Source: Croceicoccus sp. YJ47 (GTDB lineage Bacteria; Pseudomonadota; Alphaproteobacteria; Sphingomonadales; Sphingomonadaceae). From it: a stretch of 64,000 nt of DNA. The stretch is taken from positions 748,501 to 812,500 of the forward strand of contig NZ_CP067087.1 in the NCBI RefSeq assembly GCF_016745095.1, written 5' to 3'. Under the pieces are notes generated by a model. That model was not told the origin of the DNA, searched no databases, and saw only the letters and a list, made by a program, of their open reading frames with translations. Made by a program: the position numbers and the translations under genes. Shown here in pieces: positions 43,361-53,133 of this stretch (positions are counted from its first letter, which is position 1; each line of letters begins with the position of its first letter).

Positions 43361-44953
43361 TCAGGCGTCGTCCTTCTTGGCGGCAGGCTTTTTGGCGGCG
43401 GCCTTCTTGGCCGGAGCCTTCTTCTTCGGCGCGGCCTTTTCCGCGTCGTCGTCGGCATCCGCGTCCTTCTTCGCCGGGGCCTTCTTCGTCGCGGCCTTCT
43501 TGGCCGGCACCTTCTTCACCGCTTCGGCATCGCCATCTTCGGCCGCGTCATCGTCGGCTTTCTTGGTGGCGGGCTTCTTCTTGGCCGGAGCCTTTTTCTT
43601 GGCGGCGGGCTTTGCCTCTTCGCCGTCTTCGGCTTCGATCGCGGCCTGCAATTCCTCGCGCGTGACTTCGCGCTCGGTCACCTCGGCCTTGTCGAAGAGG
43701 AAATCGACGACCTTGTCTTCATAAAGCGGCGCGCGAAGCTGCGCAGCGGCCATCGGCTCCTGCTGAATATACTGCATGAAACGCTGGCGATCCTCGGGGC
43801 GGTACTGCTGCGCCGCCTGCTGGATCAGCATGTTCATTTCCTGGCCGCTGACCTCGACATTGTTGGCCTGGCCGATTTCAGACAGCAGCAGGCCGAGGCG
43901 GACGCGTCGCTCGGCAATCTTGCGGTAATCGTCCTTCTCGCCTTCGATTTCCTTCATCGCGGCTTCGGGGTCGTCCTCGCGCGCGGCTTCCTGCTGAAGC
44001 TGGGCCCAGATCTGCTGAAACTCGGCGTCGACCATGCTCGGCGGGACGGCGAAATCATGCCCCTCGGCGAGCTGGTCGAGCAGCGCGCGCTTCATCTGCG
44101 TGCGGGTCATGCCGTCGGTTTCCTGCTGCAGCTGACCGCGGAGCAGTTCCTTGAGCTTGTCCAGCCCTTCGAGGCCGAGCGACTTTGCGAAATCCTCGTC
44201 GATCTTCGTCTCGGTCGGGGTCTTCACTTCCTTGACCGTCACGTCGAAGGTGGTTTCCTTGCCCTTCAGGTTTTCGGCCGGATAATCCTCGGGGAAGGTG
44301 ACGGTGATCGTCTTCTCCTCACCGGCCTTCGCACCGATCAGCTGCTCTTCAAAACCGGGGATGAACTGACCCGACCCGATTTCCAGGCCGTGATCTTCGC
44401 CCTTGCCGCCTTCGAAGGGTTCACCGTCCAGCTTGCCGACGAAATCGATGATGACCTGGTCGCCCTCGGCGGCCTTCTTGGTCTTGGCGGCGGACTTGAA
44501 GCTCTTCTGCTGCCCGGCGATCCGCTCGAGCGCCTCGTCCATCTGCGCATCCTCGACCGGCACGACCAGCTTTTCCAGCTTCAGCCCGTCGAGCGAGGGC
44601 ACCTCGACCTCGGGCAGAACCTCGAGCTCGATCGTAACCTCGGCATCCTTGCCCTGCTCGTAATCCTCGCCCAGCGACACGCTCGGCTGCATCGCGGGGC
44701 GCAGCTTGTTTTCGGCCACGACCTTGTCCACGCTTTCGCGCACGACATTGTTGAGCGCGTCGGCGTGAAGCGCCTCGCCATGCATCTTGCGGACCAGATT
44801 GGCGGGCACCTTGCCGGGGCGGAAACCGGGCATCTTCACCTGCGGCGCGATCCGTTTCACCTCGGTATCGACGCGGCCCGAAATCTCGTCGGCGGGGATG
44901 GTGACGGTGTATGCGCGGGCCAGGCCCTCGTTCTTGGTTTCGCTAATCTGCAT
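43361..44953 (-). CDS. tig: Trigger factor with Lys/Ala-rich C-terminal tail
   Basis: 530-residue ribosome-associated chaperone and peptidyl-prolyl isomerase. The ribosome-binding signature is near the N terminus (PGFRPGKVPANLVRK), the FKBP-type PPIase domain spans about 150-245 (GDQVIIDFVGKLDGEPFEGG), and the chaperone domain extends to about 440. The last ~86 residues are PAKKA-type repeats with acidic breaks, an extension not found in E. coli trigger factor. The ATG at 44953 is used; the frame upstream runs into the tRNA gene. Confidence 0.95.
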   Translation of the reverse strand: MQISETKNEGLARAYTVTIPADEISGRVDTEVKRIAPQVKMPGFRPGKVPANLVRKMHGEALHADALNNVVRESVDKVVAENKLRPAMQPSVSLGEDYEQGKDAEVTIELEVLPEVEVPSLDGLKLEKLVVPVEDAQMDEALERIAGQQKSFKSAAKTKKAAEGDQVIIDFVGKLDGEPFEGGKGEDHGLEIGSGQFIPGFEEQLIGAKAGEEKTITVTFPEDYPAENLKGKETTFDVTVKEVKTPTETKIDEDFAKSLGLEGLDKLKELLRGQLQQETDGMTRTQMKRALLDQLAEGHDFAVPPSMVDAEFQQIWAQLQQEAAREDDPEAAMKEIEGEKDDYRKIAERRVRLGLLLSEIGQANNVEVSGQEMNMLIQQAAQQYRPEDRQRFMQYIQQEPMAAAQLRAPLYEDKVVDFLFDKAEVTEREVTREELQAAIEAEDGEEAKPAAKKKAPAKKKPATKKADDDAAEDGDAEAVKKVPAKKAATKKAPAKKDADADDDAEKAAPKKKAPAKKAAAKKPAAKKDDA

Positions 44954-45020
44954 CGTGCTCTCTTTCGAACAGGTCTTGTAAAGCCGCGAGAAACAGCGGG
45001 TGCGAAGCGGCGCTTGGGCC

Positions 45021-45105
45021 TGGTGCGGGCGAAGGGACTCGAACCCCCACATCTTGCGATACCAGGACCTAAACCTGGCGCGTCTACCAATTCCGCCACG
45101 CCCGC
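45021..45105 (-). tRNA. tRNA-Leu (anticodon UAG)
   Basis: Acceptor arm GCGGGCG/CGCCCGC with CCA encoded. The anticodon stem-loop CAGGTTTAGGTCCTG gives anticodon TAG, the long variable arm marks class II Leu tRNA, and the T loop GGTTCGAGTCC is intact. Located between tig and a short unknown gene. Confidence 0.97.
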
Positions 45106-45264
45106 AGCACACCTCGCTGCCCTACGGCAGGAAATTCGGCTGTGCGCCTCTATCGAAGCCATGAACAAAGAGCAAGCGCGACGGCGCAATTGGATGCGCC
45201 GCGCCGGGGCAATCGCGCGACGGGGCGGCGGAACGGGCGGGTGGGGCCATGCGTTTCAGTTTCC

Positions 45265-45447
45265 ATGGCTACACAACCCGATATTCCCGCCCCCGACCGC
45301 ATCGAACCGGCTGCACCGCCCGAAACGCCGGCGACACCCGATCCGTCGGAAACCCCGTTCCGCGAACCGGACGAGGTGACCCCGCCCACGCCCGACCGCG
45401 ACAATCCGGGGACGCAGCCGCTCGAAACGCCGCCGCCGCCGGACTGA
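45265..45447 (+). CDS. Small Pro/Thr/Glu-rich protein
   Basis: 60 residues, almost entirely P, E, T, D (ETPATPDPSETPFREPDEV, ending ETPPPPD). Similar short disordered proline-rich ORFs are seen in sphingomonads. No signal peptide or domain. The ATG at 45265 is used, but the coding status rests mainly on composition. Confidence 0.5.
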   Translation: MATQPDIPAPDRIEPAAPPETPATPDPSETPFREPDEVTPPTPDRDNPGTQPLETPPPPD

Positions 45448-45466
45448 TAGGGCCGCGCGTCGCGGA

Positions 45467-47356
45467 TTAAGCTGCGAAGAACGCGCGAAGGGCCGCGAAC
45501 CATCCGCCCGGCGGAGGCGCGGTATCGGCGCCGCGCATGGTGGCGGGACAGTCGAGGCAGCGAGCCTCGATCCCCGCTTCGCCCATCAACCTCTCCCCAT
45601 CGCGCAGCATGTTGGCGAGCATCGCGTTGCGCCCGGCTGCAACATGCGCGAACAGGTCCGCCCGGCGCGCGGACGCGGCGCTGTCCTCGTCCGGCCCGGC
45701 CATCGATGCAAAGATCGCGGTAAAGGGATCGGGCTCCGGGTCGAGGAAATCGTAATGCCAGGCTTCTTCGTCGAGGCCGGCCTTCGCCGCAGCGAAAGCG
45801 GCCGCATCGTCAAGCCCGCCAAACCTGTCCACGAGGCCGAGCTGCCGCGCGGTGCCGCCGGCCCACACGCGCCCCTCCGCAATCGGGGCCAGCCGGGAAA
45901 GCGGCATGTTCCGCGATTTCGCGACGAGCGACAGGAAACGCGAGTACGTCCCCTCGACCTGCGCCTGCAACACCTGCTCCAGCTCGGGCGTGAACCCGCC
46001 CAGAACGTCGGGCTGTCCCGACAGCGGCGTGGTCTGCACCCCGTCCGCGTTGACGCCGATCTCGCTGAGCGTGCGCTCGAAACTGGGCAGCACGGCAAAG
46101 ACGCCGATGGAGCCGGTGATCGTGGACGGTTCGGCAAAGATCGCGTCAGCCGGGGTGGAGATCCAGTAGCCGCCGCTCGCCGCGACATTGGCCATCGACA
46201 CGACCACGGGGATGCCGCGTGCCTTGTGGCGCAGGATCGCCTGCCGGATTTCCTCGGACGCCAGCACCGACCCGCCCGGCGAATCGACCCGCACGACGAG
46301 CGCGGCCAGATCATTGTTCAACGCATCGTCGAGCTGCTCGGCAATGCGCGTGCCCCCGGCGGAGCCCGGCCCGGCGTCGCCATCGACGATCTCGCCGGCC
46401 ACGGTGATGACGCCGATGGCGCCGCCCTCTGTGGAAAGCGGATTATTGTCGAGCCAGGTCTGATACCCGCTATGTGCGAAACTGCCGGGTGCCTCTTCGG
46501 TGTCGTCGGCTCCGACCATTTCGGCGACATGCGCACCGAATGCTGCCCGTGTACCCAGCCTGTCGACCATGCCCGACGCCAGCGCCGCGCGCGCCGGATC
46601 GCCGCCCGCCGCCCGGATCAGCGCCGCCGGCTCGCTCACCACCGCGTCGATCTGCGCCTTGGGCCGGGCGCGGGTCACGCCGTCGCGATAATTGGTCCAG
46701 ATCGTGTCGTAGAGCGCGCGTGCCGCCTCCGCCGCGGGCTCCGACTGCTCATTGAGGATATAGGGTTCGACCGCGCTTTTATACGTGCCCACGCGATAGA
46801 CGTGGACATTGACGTTCAACCGGTCGAGCAGGTCCGCGTAATAGAGATTGGTGCCCCCCGGCCCCGCGACCACCGCCCCGCCGAGCGGATCGAGCCAGAT
46901 CTCGCTCGCATGGGCGGCGAGCTGATACGAATCGTCGGCATAGAGGATCGCATGGGTGAGCACCGGTTTGCCGGCGGCGCGCACCTTGTCCATCGCCTCG
47001 CCGATGCGTTCCATGTGGACCGCCCCGCCGCCGAGGAAATAATCGAGGTCGAGCACGACCGCCTTGATCCGGTCGTCGTCCGCGGCCCCCTCGATCGCGC
47101 GCACCACGTCCAGTGCGCGATGCTCGCGGGTCGGCGCGCTGTTCGAAAGGAGCAGCGAGACAGGGTCGATGATCTGCGGTTCCTCGACCACCACCCCGTC
47201 GAGCGTCACGAGCAGCGCGCCTTCCTTCACCGCCGCGACCGTGGGCGTGTAGCTGAGCGCGGCATAGAGCAGGCCGAAGAACAGGAGCAGGAGCAACAGC
47301 ACCAGCCCGTCCTTTATCGCCACCAGCAGTTTCCAGACCTTGCGCGCGAATGCCAT
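45467..47356 (-). CDS. sppA: Signal peptide peptidase SppA (67-kDa type)
   Basis: 629-residue membrane protease degrading cleaved signal peptides. One N-terminal span (LVLLLLLLFFGLLYAAL) is followed by a tandem pair of ClpP-like domains. The general-base Lys is in VGTYKSAVEPYI in the first repeat and the nucleophile Ser in ANVAASGGYWIS in the second, as in E. coli SppA. Divergent from pyrB with 137 bp between. Confidence 0.95.
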   Translation of the reverse strand: MAFARKVWKLLVAIKDGLVLLLLLLFFGLLYAALSYTPTVAAVKEGALLVTLDGVVVEEPQIIDPVSLLLSNSAPTREHRALDVVRAIEGAADDDRIKAVVLDLDYFLGGGAVHMERIGEAMDKVRAAGKPVLTHAILYADDSYQLAAHASEIWLDPLGGAVVAGPGGTNLYYADLLDRLNVNVHVYRVGTYKSAVEPYILNEQSEPAAEAARALYDTIWTNYRDGVTRARPKAQIDAVVSEPAALIRAAGGDPARAALASGMVDRLGTRAAFGAHVAEMVGADDTEEAPGSFAHSGYQTWLDNNPLSTEGGAIGVITVAGEIVDGDAGPGSAGGTRIAEQLDDALNNDLAALVVRVDSPGGSVLASEEIRQAILRHKARGIPVVVSMANVAASGGYWISTPADAIFAEPSTITGSIGVFAVLPSFERTLSEIGVNADGVQTTPLSGQPDVLGGFTPELEQVLQAQVEGTYSRFLSLVAKSRNMPLSRLAPIAEGRVWAGGTARQLGLVDRFGGLDDAAAFAAAKAGLDEEAWHYDFLDPEPDPFTAIFASMAGPDEDSAASARRADLFAHVAAGRNAMLANMLRDGERLMGEAGIEARCLDCPATMRGADTAPPPGGWFAALRAFFAA

Positions 47357-47493
47357 GCGGATTGCCTTGATTGTCGTGTCAGTTGTTCGGAACCGTCTCT
47401 AGGCGCGGCGATCCGATGCCGCAAACGGGAAAAGCGCCCCAGCGCCCGCCACCGCTTGCGCGGCCCATCGCGCCCGGTTAAGCACCGCCCGCG

Positions 47494-48558
47494 ATGAGCG
47501 ACACCTCCTCCCCCGATCCAGACAGCACCGCCCGCGACGGCGAGGATGCACCCCATCCGGTATCGGGCCATCGCTATCCCCGCGGCGGTGCGGCATTTCC
47601 GCACAAGGATCTGGTCGGCATATCCTCGCTCGCCCCGTGGCAGATCCTCTATCTGCTGGACGAGGCGGAGCAATATGTCGCCCTCAACCGGCAGCGGCAG
47701 AAGCATGTCGATACGCTGGCCGGGTTGACCATCATCAACGCCTTTTTCGAAAACAGCACGCGCACGCTTCTGTCGTTCGAGATCGCGGGCAAGCGGCTGG
47801 GCGCCGATGTCGTCAACATGCATGCCGCCACGAGCAGCGTGAAAAAGGGCGAGACGCTGATCGACACGGCGACCACGCTCAACGCCATGCGCGCCGATGC
47901 GATCGTCATCCGCCACGCCAGCTCCGGCGCGGTACAGCTCATCGCCGACAAGGTGGCGTGCCCCGTGCTGAACGCTGGCGACGGGCGGCACGAACACCCG
48001 ACGCAGGCGCTGCTCGATGCACTCACCATGCGCGGGTGGATGCGCGGGCGGGGGCAGGCGGAGTTTGCAGGGCTCAAGGTCGCGATCTGCGGCGATATAT
48101 TGCATAGCCGGGTCGCGCGTTCGAACATGCTTCTCCTCTCGGCGCTGGGCGCGGAGATCCGGGTCTGCGCGCCGCCCGCGTTGATGCCGCATGCGGTGGA
48201 GCGGATGCGGGTCACGCCCTTTACCGATTTCGACGCGGCGATCGATGGCGTCGATGTGGTGATGATGCTTCGCCTGCAACAGGAACGCATGGCCGGGCCG
48301 TTCATCCCGTCGGAACGCGAATATCGCCATCTTTTCGGCCTGACCCGCGAACGGTTGCGCCGCGCGGCGCCCCATGCGCTGATCATGCATCCCGGCCCGA
48401 TGAACCGCGGGGTGGAGATCGACAGCGACGTCGCCGACATGGTCGAACGCTCCGCCATCACGACGCAGGTGGAGATGGGCGTGGCGATCCGCATGGCCTG
48501 TCTCGACGTGCTGACCCGCCGGGCGCGCGGCGTCGCCGGGTGGGAGAGCGCGGCATGA
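47494..48558 (+). CDS. pyrB: Aspartate carbamoyltransferase catalytic chain
   Basis: 354-residue enzyme of pyrimidine synthesis joining carbamoyl phosphate to aspartate. Carbamoyl-phosphate motifs [13 protein letters not shown] and [14 protein letters not shown] are clear, and [12 protein letters not shown] is the C-terminal signature. An extra N-terminal ~40 residues is present. The stop overlaps the next ATG (ATGA), so it is made together with the pseudo-dihydroorotase, as in the PyrB-PyrC' complexes of Pseudomonas. Confidence 0.96.
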   Translation: MSDTSSPDPDSTARDGEDAPHPVSGHRYPRGGAAFPHKDLVGISSLAPWQILYLLDEAEQYVALNRQRQKHVDTLAGLTIINAFFENSTRTLLSFEIAGKRLGADVVNMHAATSSVKKGETLIDTATTLNAMRADAIVIRHASSGAVQLIADKVACPVLNAGDGRHEHPTQALLDALTMRGWMRGRGQAEFAGLKVAICGDILHSRVARSNMLLLSALGAEIRVCAPPALMPHAVERMRVTPFTDFDAAIDGVDVVMMLRLQQERMAGPFIPSEREYRHLFGLTRERLRRAAPHALIMHPGPMNRGVEIDSDVADMVERSAITTQVEMGVAIRMACLDVLTRRARGVAGWESAA

Positions 48559-49790
48559 AACCTGCACACCCGCTGTTCATCGCCAATGCACGCCTGTTGA
48601 CGGGCGATGGCCCGCCGCGCGATGGCGCCCTCCGGTGCGAAGGGGACCGCATCGTCGCGGTGGGCGATATTTCACCGTGCGAGGGCGACCGGATCGTCGA
48701 TGCGAAGGGCCGCATCGTCATGCCGGGCCTCGTCGACCTCGGCGTGTTCGAGATCGACAAGCCCGCCTTTCATTTCGGCGGCATCACCCGTGCCGCGGTC
48801 ATGCCCGACCAGTCGCCGCCGCTCGATTATCCGGCCCGCGTCCGTTTCGCGGCCAGCTATGGGAAGCCGGACCTGTGGGTCCACCCCATCTGCGCCGCGA
48901 CCCGTGCGCTGGCGGGCGCGGAGCTGGCCGAAATGGCATTGATGAAGGAGGCAGGCGCGCGTGCCGTCGCAACCGGGCGCCGCTGGATCCAAGATAGCGG
49001 CGTGATGCTGCGCGTGCTGCAATATGCCGCGATGCTCGACCTTCCCGTGATCGCCCATGCCGAGGATGCCGCCCTTGCCGGCGACGCGGTGGCGACGGCG
49101 GGCGAAATGGCGACCCGGCTCGGCCTGTCCAGCGCGCCGAGTGAGGCCGAGACGCTCGCCATCGCGCGCGATCTGGCACTGGCGGAGATGAGCGGCGCGC
49201 ATCTGCATTTCAGGCAGGTCACGACGGCGGGCGGACTGACCCTCGTGCGGGAGGCGAAGCGGCGCGGAATGCGCGTGACCTGCGGCGTGACCCCGGCGCA
49301 TTTCATGCTGTCCGATATTGCGGTCGCCGATTTCCGCACCTTCGCCCGGCTGTCGCCGCCGCTCCGCACCGAGGATGACCGGCAGGCGGTGCGCGCCGCG
49401 CTGGCCGACGGGACCATCGATGTCGTCGCGTCGGGCCATGATCCGCGCGGGCCGGAGGACAAGCGACTCCCCTTTGCCGATGCGGCGCCCGGAATGGCGG
49501 GGGCGGAAACGCTGCTGCCGCTGACGCTGGCGCTGGTGCGCGATGGGGTGATCGACATGGGCCGGGCGTGCGAATTGCTGTGCCGCAATCCTGCGCGGAT
49601 CCTGAACGTGGATGCCGGGATGCTCGCGGCGGGATACGAGGCCGACATCGCCATCGTCGATGCCGATCGCCCGTGGATCGTCGATTCCGATCGCATGGCG
49701 GCGCAGGCCGGCAACACGCCCTTCGACAAGCAGCCGGTGCAGGGCCGCGCCATCGCCTTGTTCAAGGGCGGGATGGACGTCTCGCACTAA
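48555..49790 (+). CDS. pyrX: Pseudo-dihydroorotase (PyrC'/PyrX-like), likely inactive
   Basis: 411-residue dihydroorotase homologue. Active enzymes have PGLVDxHxH after strand one; here residues 57-65 read PGLVDLGVF, so both metal His are missing. The His at 168 (IAHAED) remains, but the usual HVST His is Gln221 (HFRQVTTAG) and the catalytic Asp motif (TDHAPH) is SGHDPR at 293-298. Such proteins act structurally, stabilising ATCase. A catalytic pyrC must be elsewhere. Confidence 0.85.
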   Translation: MKPAHPLFIANARLLTGDGPPRDGALRCEGDRIVAVGDISPCEGDRIVDAKGRIVMPGLVDLGVFEIDKPAFHFGGITRAAVMPDQSPPLDYPARVRFAASYGKPDLWVHPICAATRALAGAELAEMALMKEAGARAVATGRRWIQDSGVMLRVLQYAAMLDLPVIAHAEDAALAGDAVATAGEMATRLGLSSAPSEAETLAIARDLALAEMSGAHLHFRQVTTAGGLTLVREAKRRGMRVTCGVTPAHFMLSDIAVADFRTFARLSPPLRTEDDRQAVRAALADGTIDVVASGHDPRGPEDKRLPFADAAPGMAGAETLLPLTLALVRDGVIDMGRACELLCRNPARILNVDAGMLAAGYEADIAIVDADRPWIVDSDRMAAQAGNTPFDKQPVQGRAIALFKGGMDVSH

Positions 49791-49801
49791 GGCAGCGCGG
49801 C

Positions 49802-50686
49802 TTACCCCTCGCGGGCGAGCATGACCGGCGCGTGCACCATGCGCAGGACCGACGTCGTGGTCGATCCGACGATGAGCTGCCGCAGCGGCGAATGGCCGTA
49901 GGCGCCCATGACGAGCATCGCGCCGGGCGTGTCCTTCACCACCTCGGCGATGACCTGATCCGCCTTGCCCTGCCGGTGCACGGCGGTCACCTCGAACTGC
50001 TCGCGCAGGCGTTCCACGCCCAGCGTCAGCACGTCGCGGTGCGTCCGGTCATCCGCGCCGACGATCACGATGGTCACCGGCAACCCGGCATAGACGGGCG
50101 ACTGACACAGGCGGTTCACGGCATGGCGGGAGGCCTTGCTGCCATCGAATGCCACGATCAGCGAGGTCGGCGGGGCGGCCTCCCGATTGGCGACGAGCAC
50201 GGGCCGGCTGCTCGCCCTGACGACGCGCTCCACCTTCGATCCCAGATGCTCGCGCGCGAAACCGTGGCTCGCGCCGCGCTTGCCGATGATGACGGTGCGG
50301 GCATGTTCCTCCCGCTCGATCACGTTTTCGACGATGCCGCCATGCCGGTGAAGCAGGCGCACCGCCGGTGCCCCCTCCTCGATCGCGACGTCGTGCGCAG
50401 CCTTGAGCAGTGCGCGCCCGCGCTCCACCTCGAGCCGGGCGGATTTCTCCTCCAGCTCGGTCAGCTCCTCGAGCAGGTCGCCCTTCACGCCGAGGCCGAT
50501 CGCCCCCGACAGATCCTGCCGCTGCGTCACCGCGTCCTTGCGCTGCACCACGTGGAGGATCTCCACCGGCAGGTCGAGTCGCCGCGCCGCCCACGACGCC
50601 AGCCGCACGACCGGCGCCGCATAGGGGGAGCTGTCGATGCAGGCGAGCACGCATTCGTCCTCGTGGGCGGTATCCATATCGGTCAT
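49802..50686 (-). CDS. Universal stress protein, two-domain
   Basis: 294-residue protein with two USP domains. The first begins CVLACIDSSPYAAPVVRLA, the second TSLIVAFDGSKASRHAV, and the ATP-binding loop GAYGHSPLRQLIVGSTT is near the C terminus. The start is ATG 50686, overlapping the sulP stop (TGATG), although a TTG one codon upstream is possible. Likely a regulatory or energy-sensing partner of the transporter. Confidence 0.9.
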   Translation of the reverse strand: MTDMDTAHEDECVLACIDSSPYAAPVVRLASWAARRLDLPVEILHVVQRKDAVTQRQDLSGAIGLGVKGDLLEELTELEEKSARLEVERGRALLKAAHDVAIEEGAPAVRLLHRHGGIVENVIEREEHARTVIIGKRGASHGFAREHLGSKVERVVRASSRPVLVANREAAPPTSLIVAFDGSKASRHAVNRLCQSPVYAGLPVTIVIVGADDRTHRDVLTLGVERLREQFEVTAVHRQGKADQVIAEVVKDTPGAMLVMGAYGHSPLRQLIVGSTTTSVLRMVHAPVMLAREG

Positions 50687-52170
50687 CAATGCGCTCCTGC
50701 GGCGGGGACGGCGTCCGGCTTGTCATGCGTGCCGTATTTTTCGATCATGCGGGCGCTTTCGGCGTTCAGCCCGACAATATCCACGTGGGTGCCTTCCCGC
50801 CGGAAACGGTGCACCACCTTGTCGAGCACGCCGACCCCGGTGATGTCCCAGAAATGCGCCGCCGACACGTCGAGCGTGACGCGGTCCGTCACCTCACGGA
50901 AATCGAAGGACGAAAGGAACCGGTCCGAACTGGCGAAGAACACCTGCCCCGCAATGCGATAGCGGCGGTGGCGCGTGTCCTCGTCGAATTCGCTCGTCAC
51001 CTCGAACAGGCGGGTCACCTTGCCGGCAAAGAACAGGCCCGACAGGATCACGCCCGCCAGCACGCCCTGCGCCAGATCGTGCGTCCATACCACGACGATC
51101 ACGGTGACCAGCATGACCACGCTCGATTGCCAGGGGTTGTATCGCACGTCGCGGATGCAGCGCCAGCTGAACGTGCCGATCGACACCATGATCATCACCG
51201 CGACGAGGCTGGGCATCGGGATCTGCGCGACCAGCGGGCCAAGCACGAGGATGAGGAACAATAGCGCCACGCCGGCGGTCAGCGTCGACAGGCGCGTCGA
51301 CCCGCCCGATTTCACGTTGATCACCGATTGCCCGATCATCGCGCAGCCGCCCATCCCGCCGAAAAAGCCGGTGATGAAATTGGCGATGCCCTGCCCGCGC
51401 ATCTCGCGCCTTTTATCGGAGCCGGTATCGGTAAGCTCGTCCACGATCTGCGCCGTGAGCATCGATTCCAGGAGGCCGACGGCGGCCATCGTCGCCGCAT
51501 AGGGCGCGATGATGAGCAGCGTTTCCAGCGTGAACGGCACGTCCGGCAAGGCAAGGAACGGCAGCGTTTCGGGCAGGCGCCCCATGTCTCCGACCGAATT
51601 CACCGCGACCCCGCCATAGATCGCGAAGGCGGTGAGCACCACGATCGCCACCAGCGGCGAGGGCACCGCGCGCGTCAGCAGGGGAAACAAATAGATGATG
51701 GCCAGCCCCGCCGCCACCATCGCATAGGTTTCCCACCCCATGCCGATCAATTGCGGCAATTGCGCCATGAAGATCAGGATCGCGAGCGCGTTGACGAACC
51801 CCGTCACCACCGATTTCGACACATATTGCATCAGCAGGTCGAGCCGGAGCAGCCCCGCGACCACCTGTATGATGCCCATCAATATCGTCGCCGCGAAGAG
51901 GTAGCCGACCCCGTAATCGCGCACCAGCGGCAGCACCACAACCGCCACCGCCGCCGTCGCCGCCGAAATCATGCCGGGCCGCCCGCCGGTAAACGCGATG
52001 ATCACCGCGATGGTGAAACTCGCATACAGGCCCACGCGCGGGTCGACCCCCGCGATGATCGAAAAGCCGATCGCCTCCGGTATCAACGCAAGCGCCACCA
52101 CCAGCCCGGCGAGCAGATCATTGCGCGGAGAGGACAGCCATTCGCGTCGAATGGCGTTGAACGAAGGCAT
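50686..52170 (-). CDS. SulP-family anion transporter with STAS domain
   Basis: 494-residue inner-membrane transporter of sulfate or bicarbonate type. About twelve membrane segments, with the family signature GLVVALALIPEAIGFSIIAG, are followed by a STAS domain (VTLDVSAAHFWDITGVGVLDK). The substrate is not clear: such pairs with USP are known mostly for Na+/HCO3- uptake or sulfate. Coupled with the USP gene. Confidence 0.9.
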   Translation of the reverse strand: MPSFNAIRREWLSSPRNDLLAGLVVALALIPEAIGFSIIAGVDPRVGLYASFTIAVIIAFTGGRPGMISAATAAVAVVVLPLVRDYGVGYLFAATILMGIIQVVAGLLRLDLLMQYVSKSVVTGFVNALAILIFMAQLPQLIGMGWETYAMVAAGLAIIYLFPLLTRAVPSPLVAIVVLTAFAIYGGVAVNSVGDMGRLPETLPFLALPDVPFTLETLLIIAPYAATMAAVGLLESMLTAQIVDELTDTGSDKRREMRGQGIANFITGFFGGMGGCAMIGQSVINVKSGGSTRLSTLTAGVALLFLILVLGPLVAQIPMPSLVAVMIMVSIGTFSWRCIRDVRYNPWQSSVVMLVTVIVVVWTHDLAQGVLAGVILSGLFFAGKVTRLFEVTSEFDEDTRHRRYRIAGQVFFASSDRFLSSFDFREVTDRVTLDVSAAHFWDITGVGVLDKVVHRFRREGTHVDIVGLNAESARMIEKYGTHDKPDAVPAAGAH

Positions 52171-52290
52171 GCTGGAAACCTTGATACGGTTTGGAAAAAA
52201 CAGGGCAAATGGCCGGGTGGGTCACCAACGTCGCCCCGGTAGATGGATCACGCGTAGCGATGCAGGCCCGGTGCTGCAAGTGCGAGGGGG

Positions 52291-52488
52291 TCAGTCGGCG
52301 GGCGTATCGACGAGGGTTGCACCATTATCGGTCGGAACGGTCCAGATCGCAACATTGACCATCAGCGCAAAGGCGAGGATCGTCATCAAGCCGGCCCGCT
52401 TGCGATCCCCGCGGCGCCACGCGACGAACGCGCCGAACACGAAGACGGCGGCGGCAAGCACCAGAATGGACAGCACGAGGTCGGTCAT
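52291..52488 (-). CDS. Small two-span membrane protein
   Basis: 65 residues with two hydrophobic segments (LVLSILVLAAAVFVFGAFVAW and LMTILAFALMVNVAIW) joined by a basic loop (RRGDRKRAG), predicting both termini outside. No family recognised. It stands alone. Confidence 0.6.
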   Translation of the reverse strand: MTDLVLSILVLAAAVFVFGAFVAWRRGDRKRAGLMTILAFALMVNVAIWTVPTDNGATLVDTPAD

Positions 52489-52618
52489 CGCCCTTTCCTA
52501 ACGGCTGAGCGCGGCGATGCAATATCGCGCGGTCGCCTGCGGGAACGCTTTGCCCTGTCCGGACGCTTTGGCCGGGTAATGCCCGCCGGCCCCTCCGGCG
52601 GCGCGAGAGGAGACAGCG

Positions 52619-53056
52619 ATGAGCATATTCGGCAAGCTGAAAGACGCGATCCTGGGCGACAGGAAAGAGGAAACCCGGCCCGTACCGCCGGCACAGGACA
52701 AGGGAAGCTTCGGCAAGCCGCTCGGCGGCACGGGTACGGCATCGGCAGGCCGGCTGGCGCCGACCCCGGCACCAACTCCCGCACCCGCCCGGGCCGCCTC
52801 CATCGATTCGGTCGATGTCGAACGCCGCCTCGATGCGCGGCCGGGCGCGGACAAACTCAACTGGCGCACCTCGATCGTCGACCTGATGAAGCTCGTCGGC
52901 GTCGACAGCAGCTACGACAATCGCAAGGAACTGGCGCAGGAACTCGGCCGGAGCGATTATTCCGGATCGGCAGAAGACAATATCTGGCTGCACAAGGCGA
53001 CCATGCGGCAGATCGCGCAGAACGGCGGGCGCGTCCCCGCCTCGATGACGGACTGA
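52619..53056 (+). CDS. DUF3597 domain protein
   Basis: 145-residue protein of unknown role: N-terminal MSIFGKLKDAILGDR, a Pro/Ala/Thr-rich linker (about 46-58) and the DUF3597 core (LNWRTSIVDLMKLVGVDSSY, ending GGRVPASMTD). GAGAGGAGA precedes the ATG. The name LysM-like or stress-related sometimes applied to this family is not supported by anything in the sequence. Confidence 0.85.
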   Translation: MSIFGKLKDAILGDRKEETRPVPPAQDKGSFGKPLGGTGTASAGRLAPTPAPTPAPARAASIDSVDVERRLDARPGADKLNWRTSIVDLMKLVGVDSSYDNRKELAQELGRSDYSGSAEDNIWLHKATMRQIAQNGGRVPASMTD

Positions 53057-53075
53057 GCGCAGACACCCGAAACGA

Positions 53076-53113
53076 AAACGCCCCCGGACGCGCATCGGCG
53101 ACCGGGGGCGTTT
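53076..53113. terminator. Bidirectional terminator, DUF3597 gene and pckA
   Basis: AAACGCCCCCGG (53076-53087) pairs with CCGGGGGCGTTT (53102-53113), between convergent genes. Confidence 0.85.
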
Positions 53114-53133
53114 CGCATTGCGGGATGCGGAAA

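Noticed and set aside
45021-45112. N-terminal extension of trigger factor through the tRNA region, and the tRNA-Leu as an att site
   Set aside because: The extended frame is only the complement of the tRNA gene. No integrase or repeat of the tRNA 3' end is nearby; the island uses the nfrB site.
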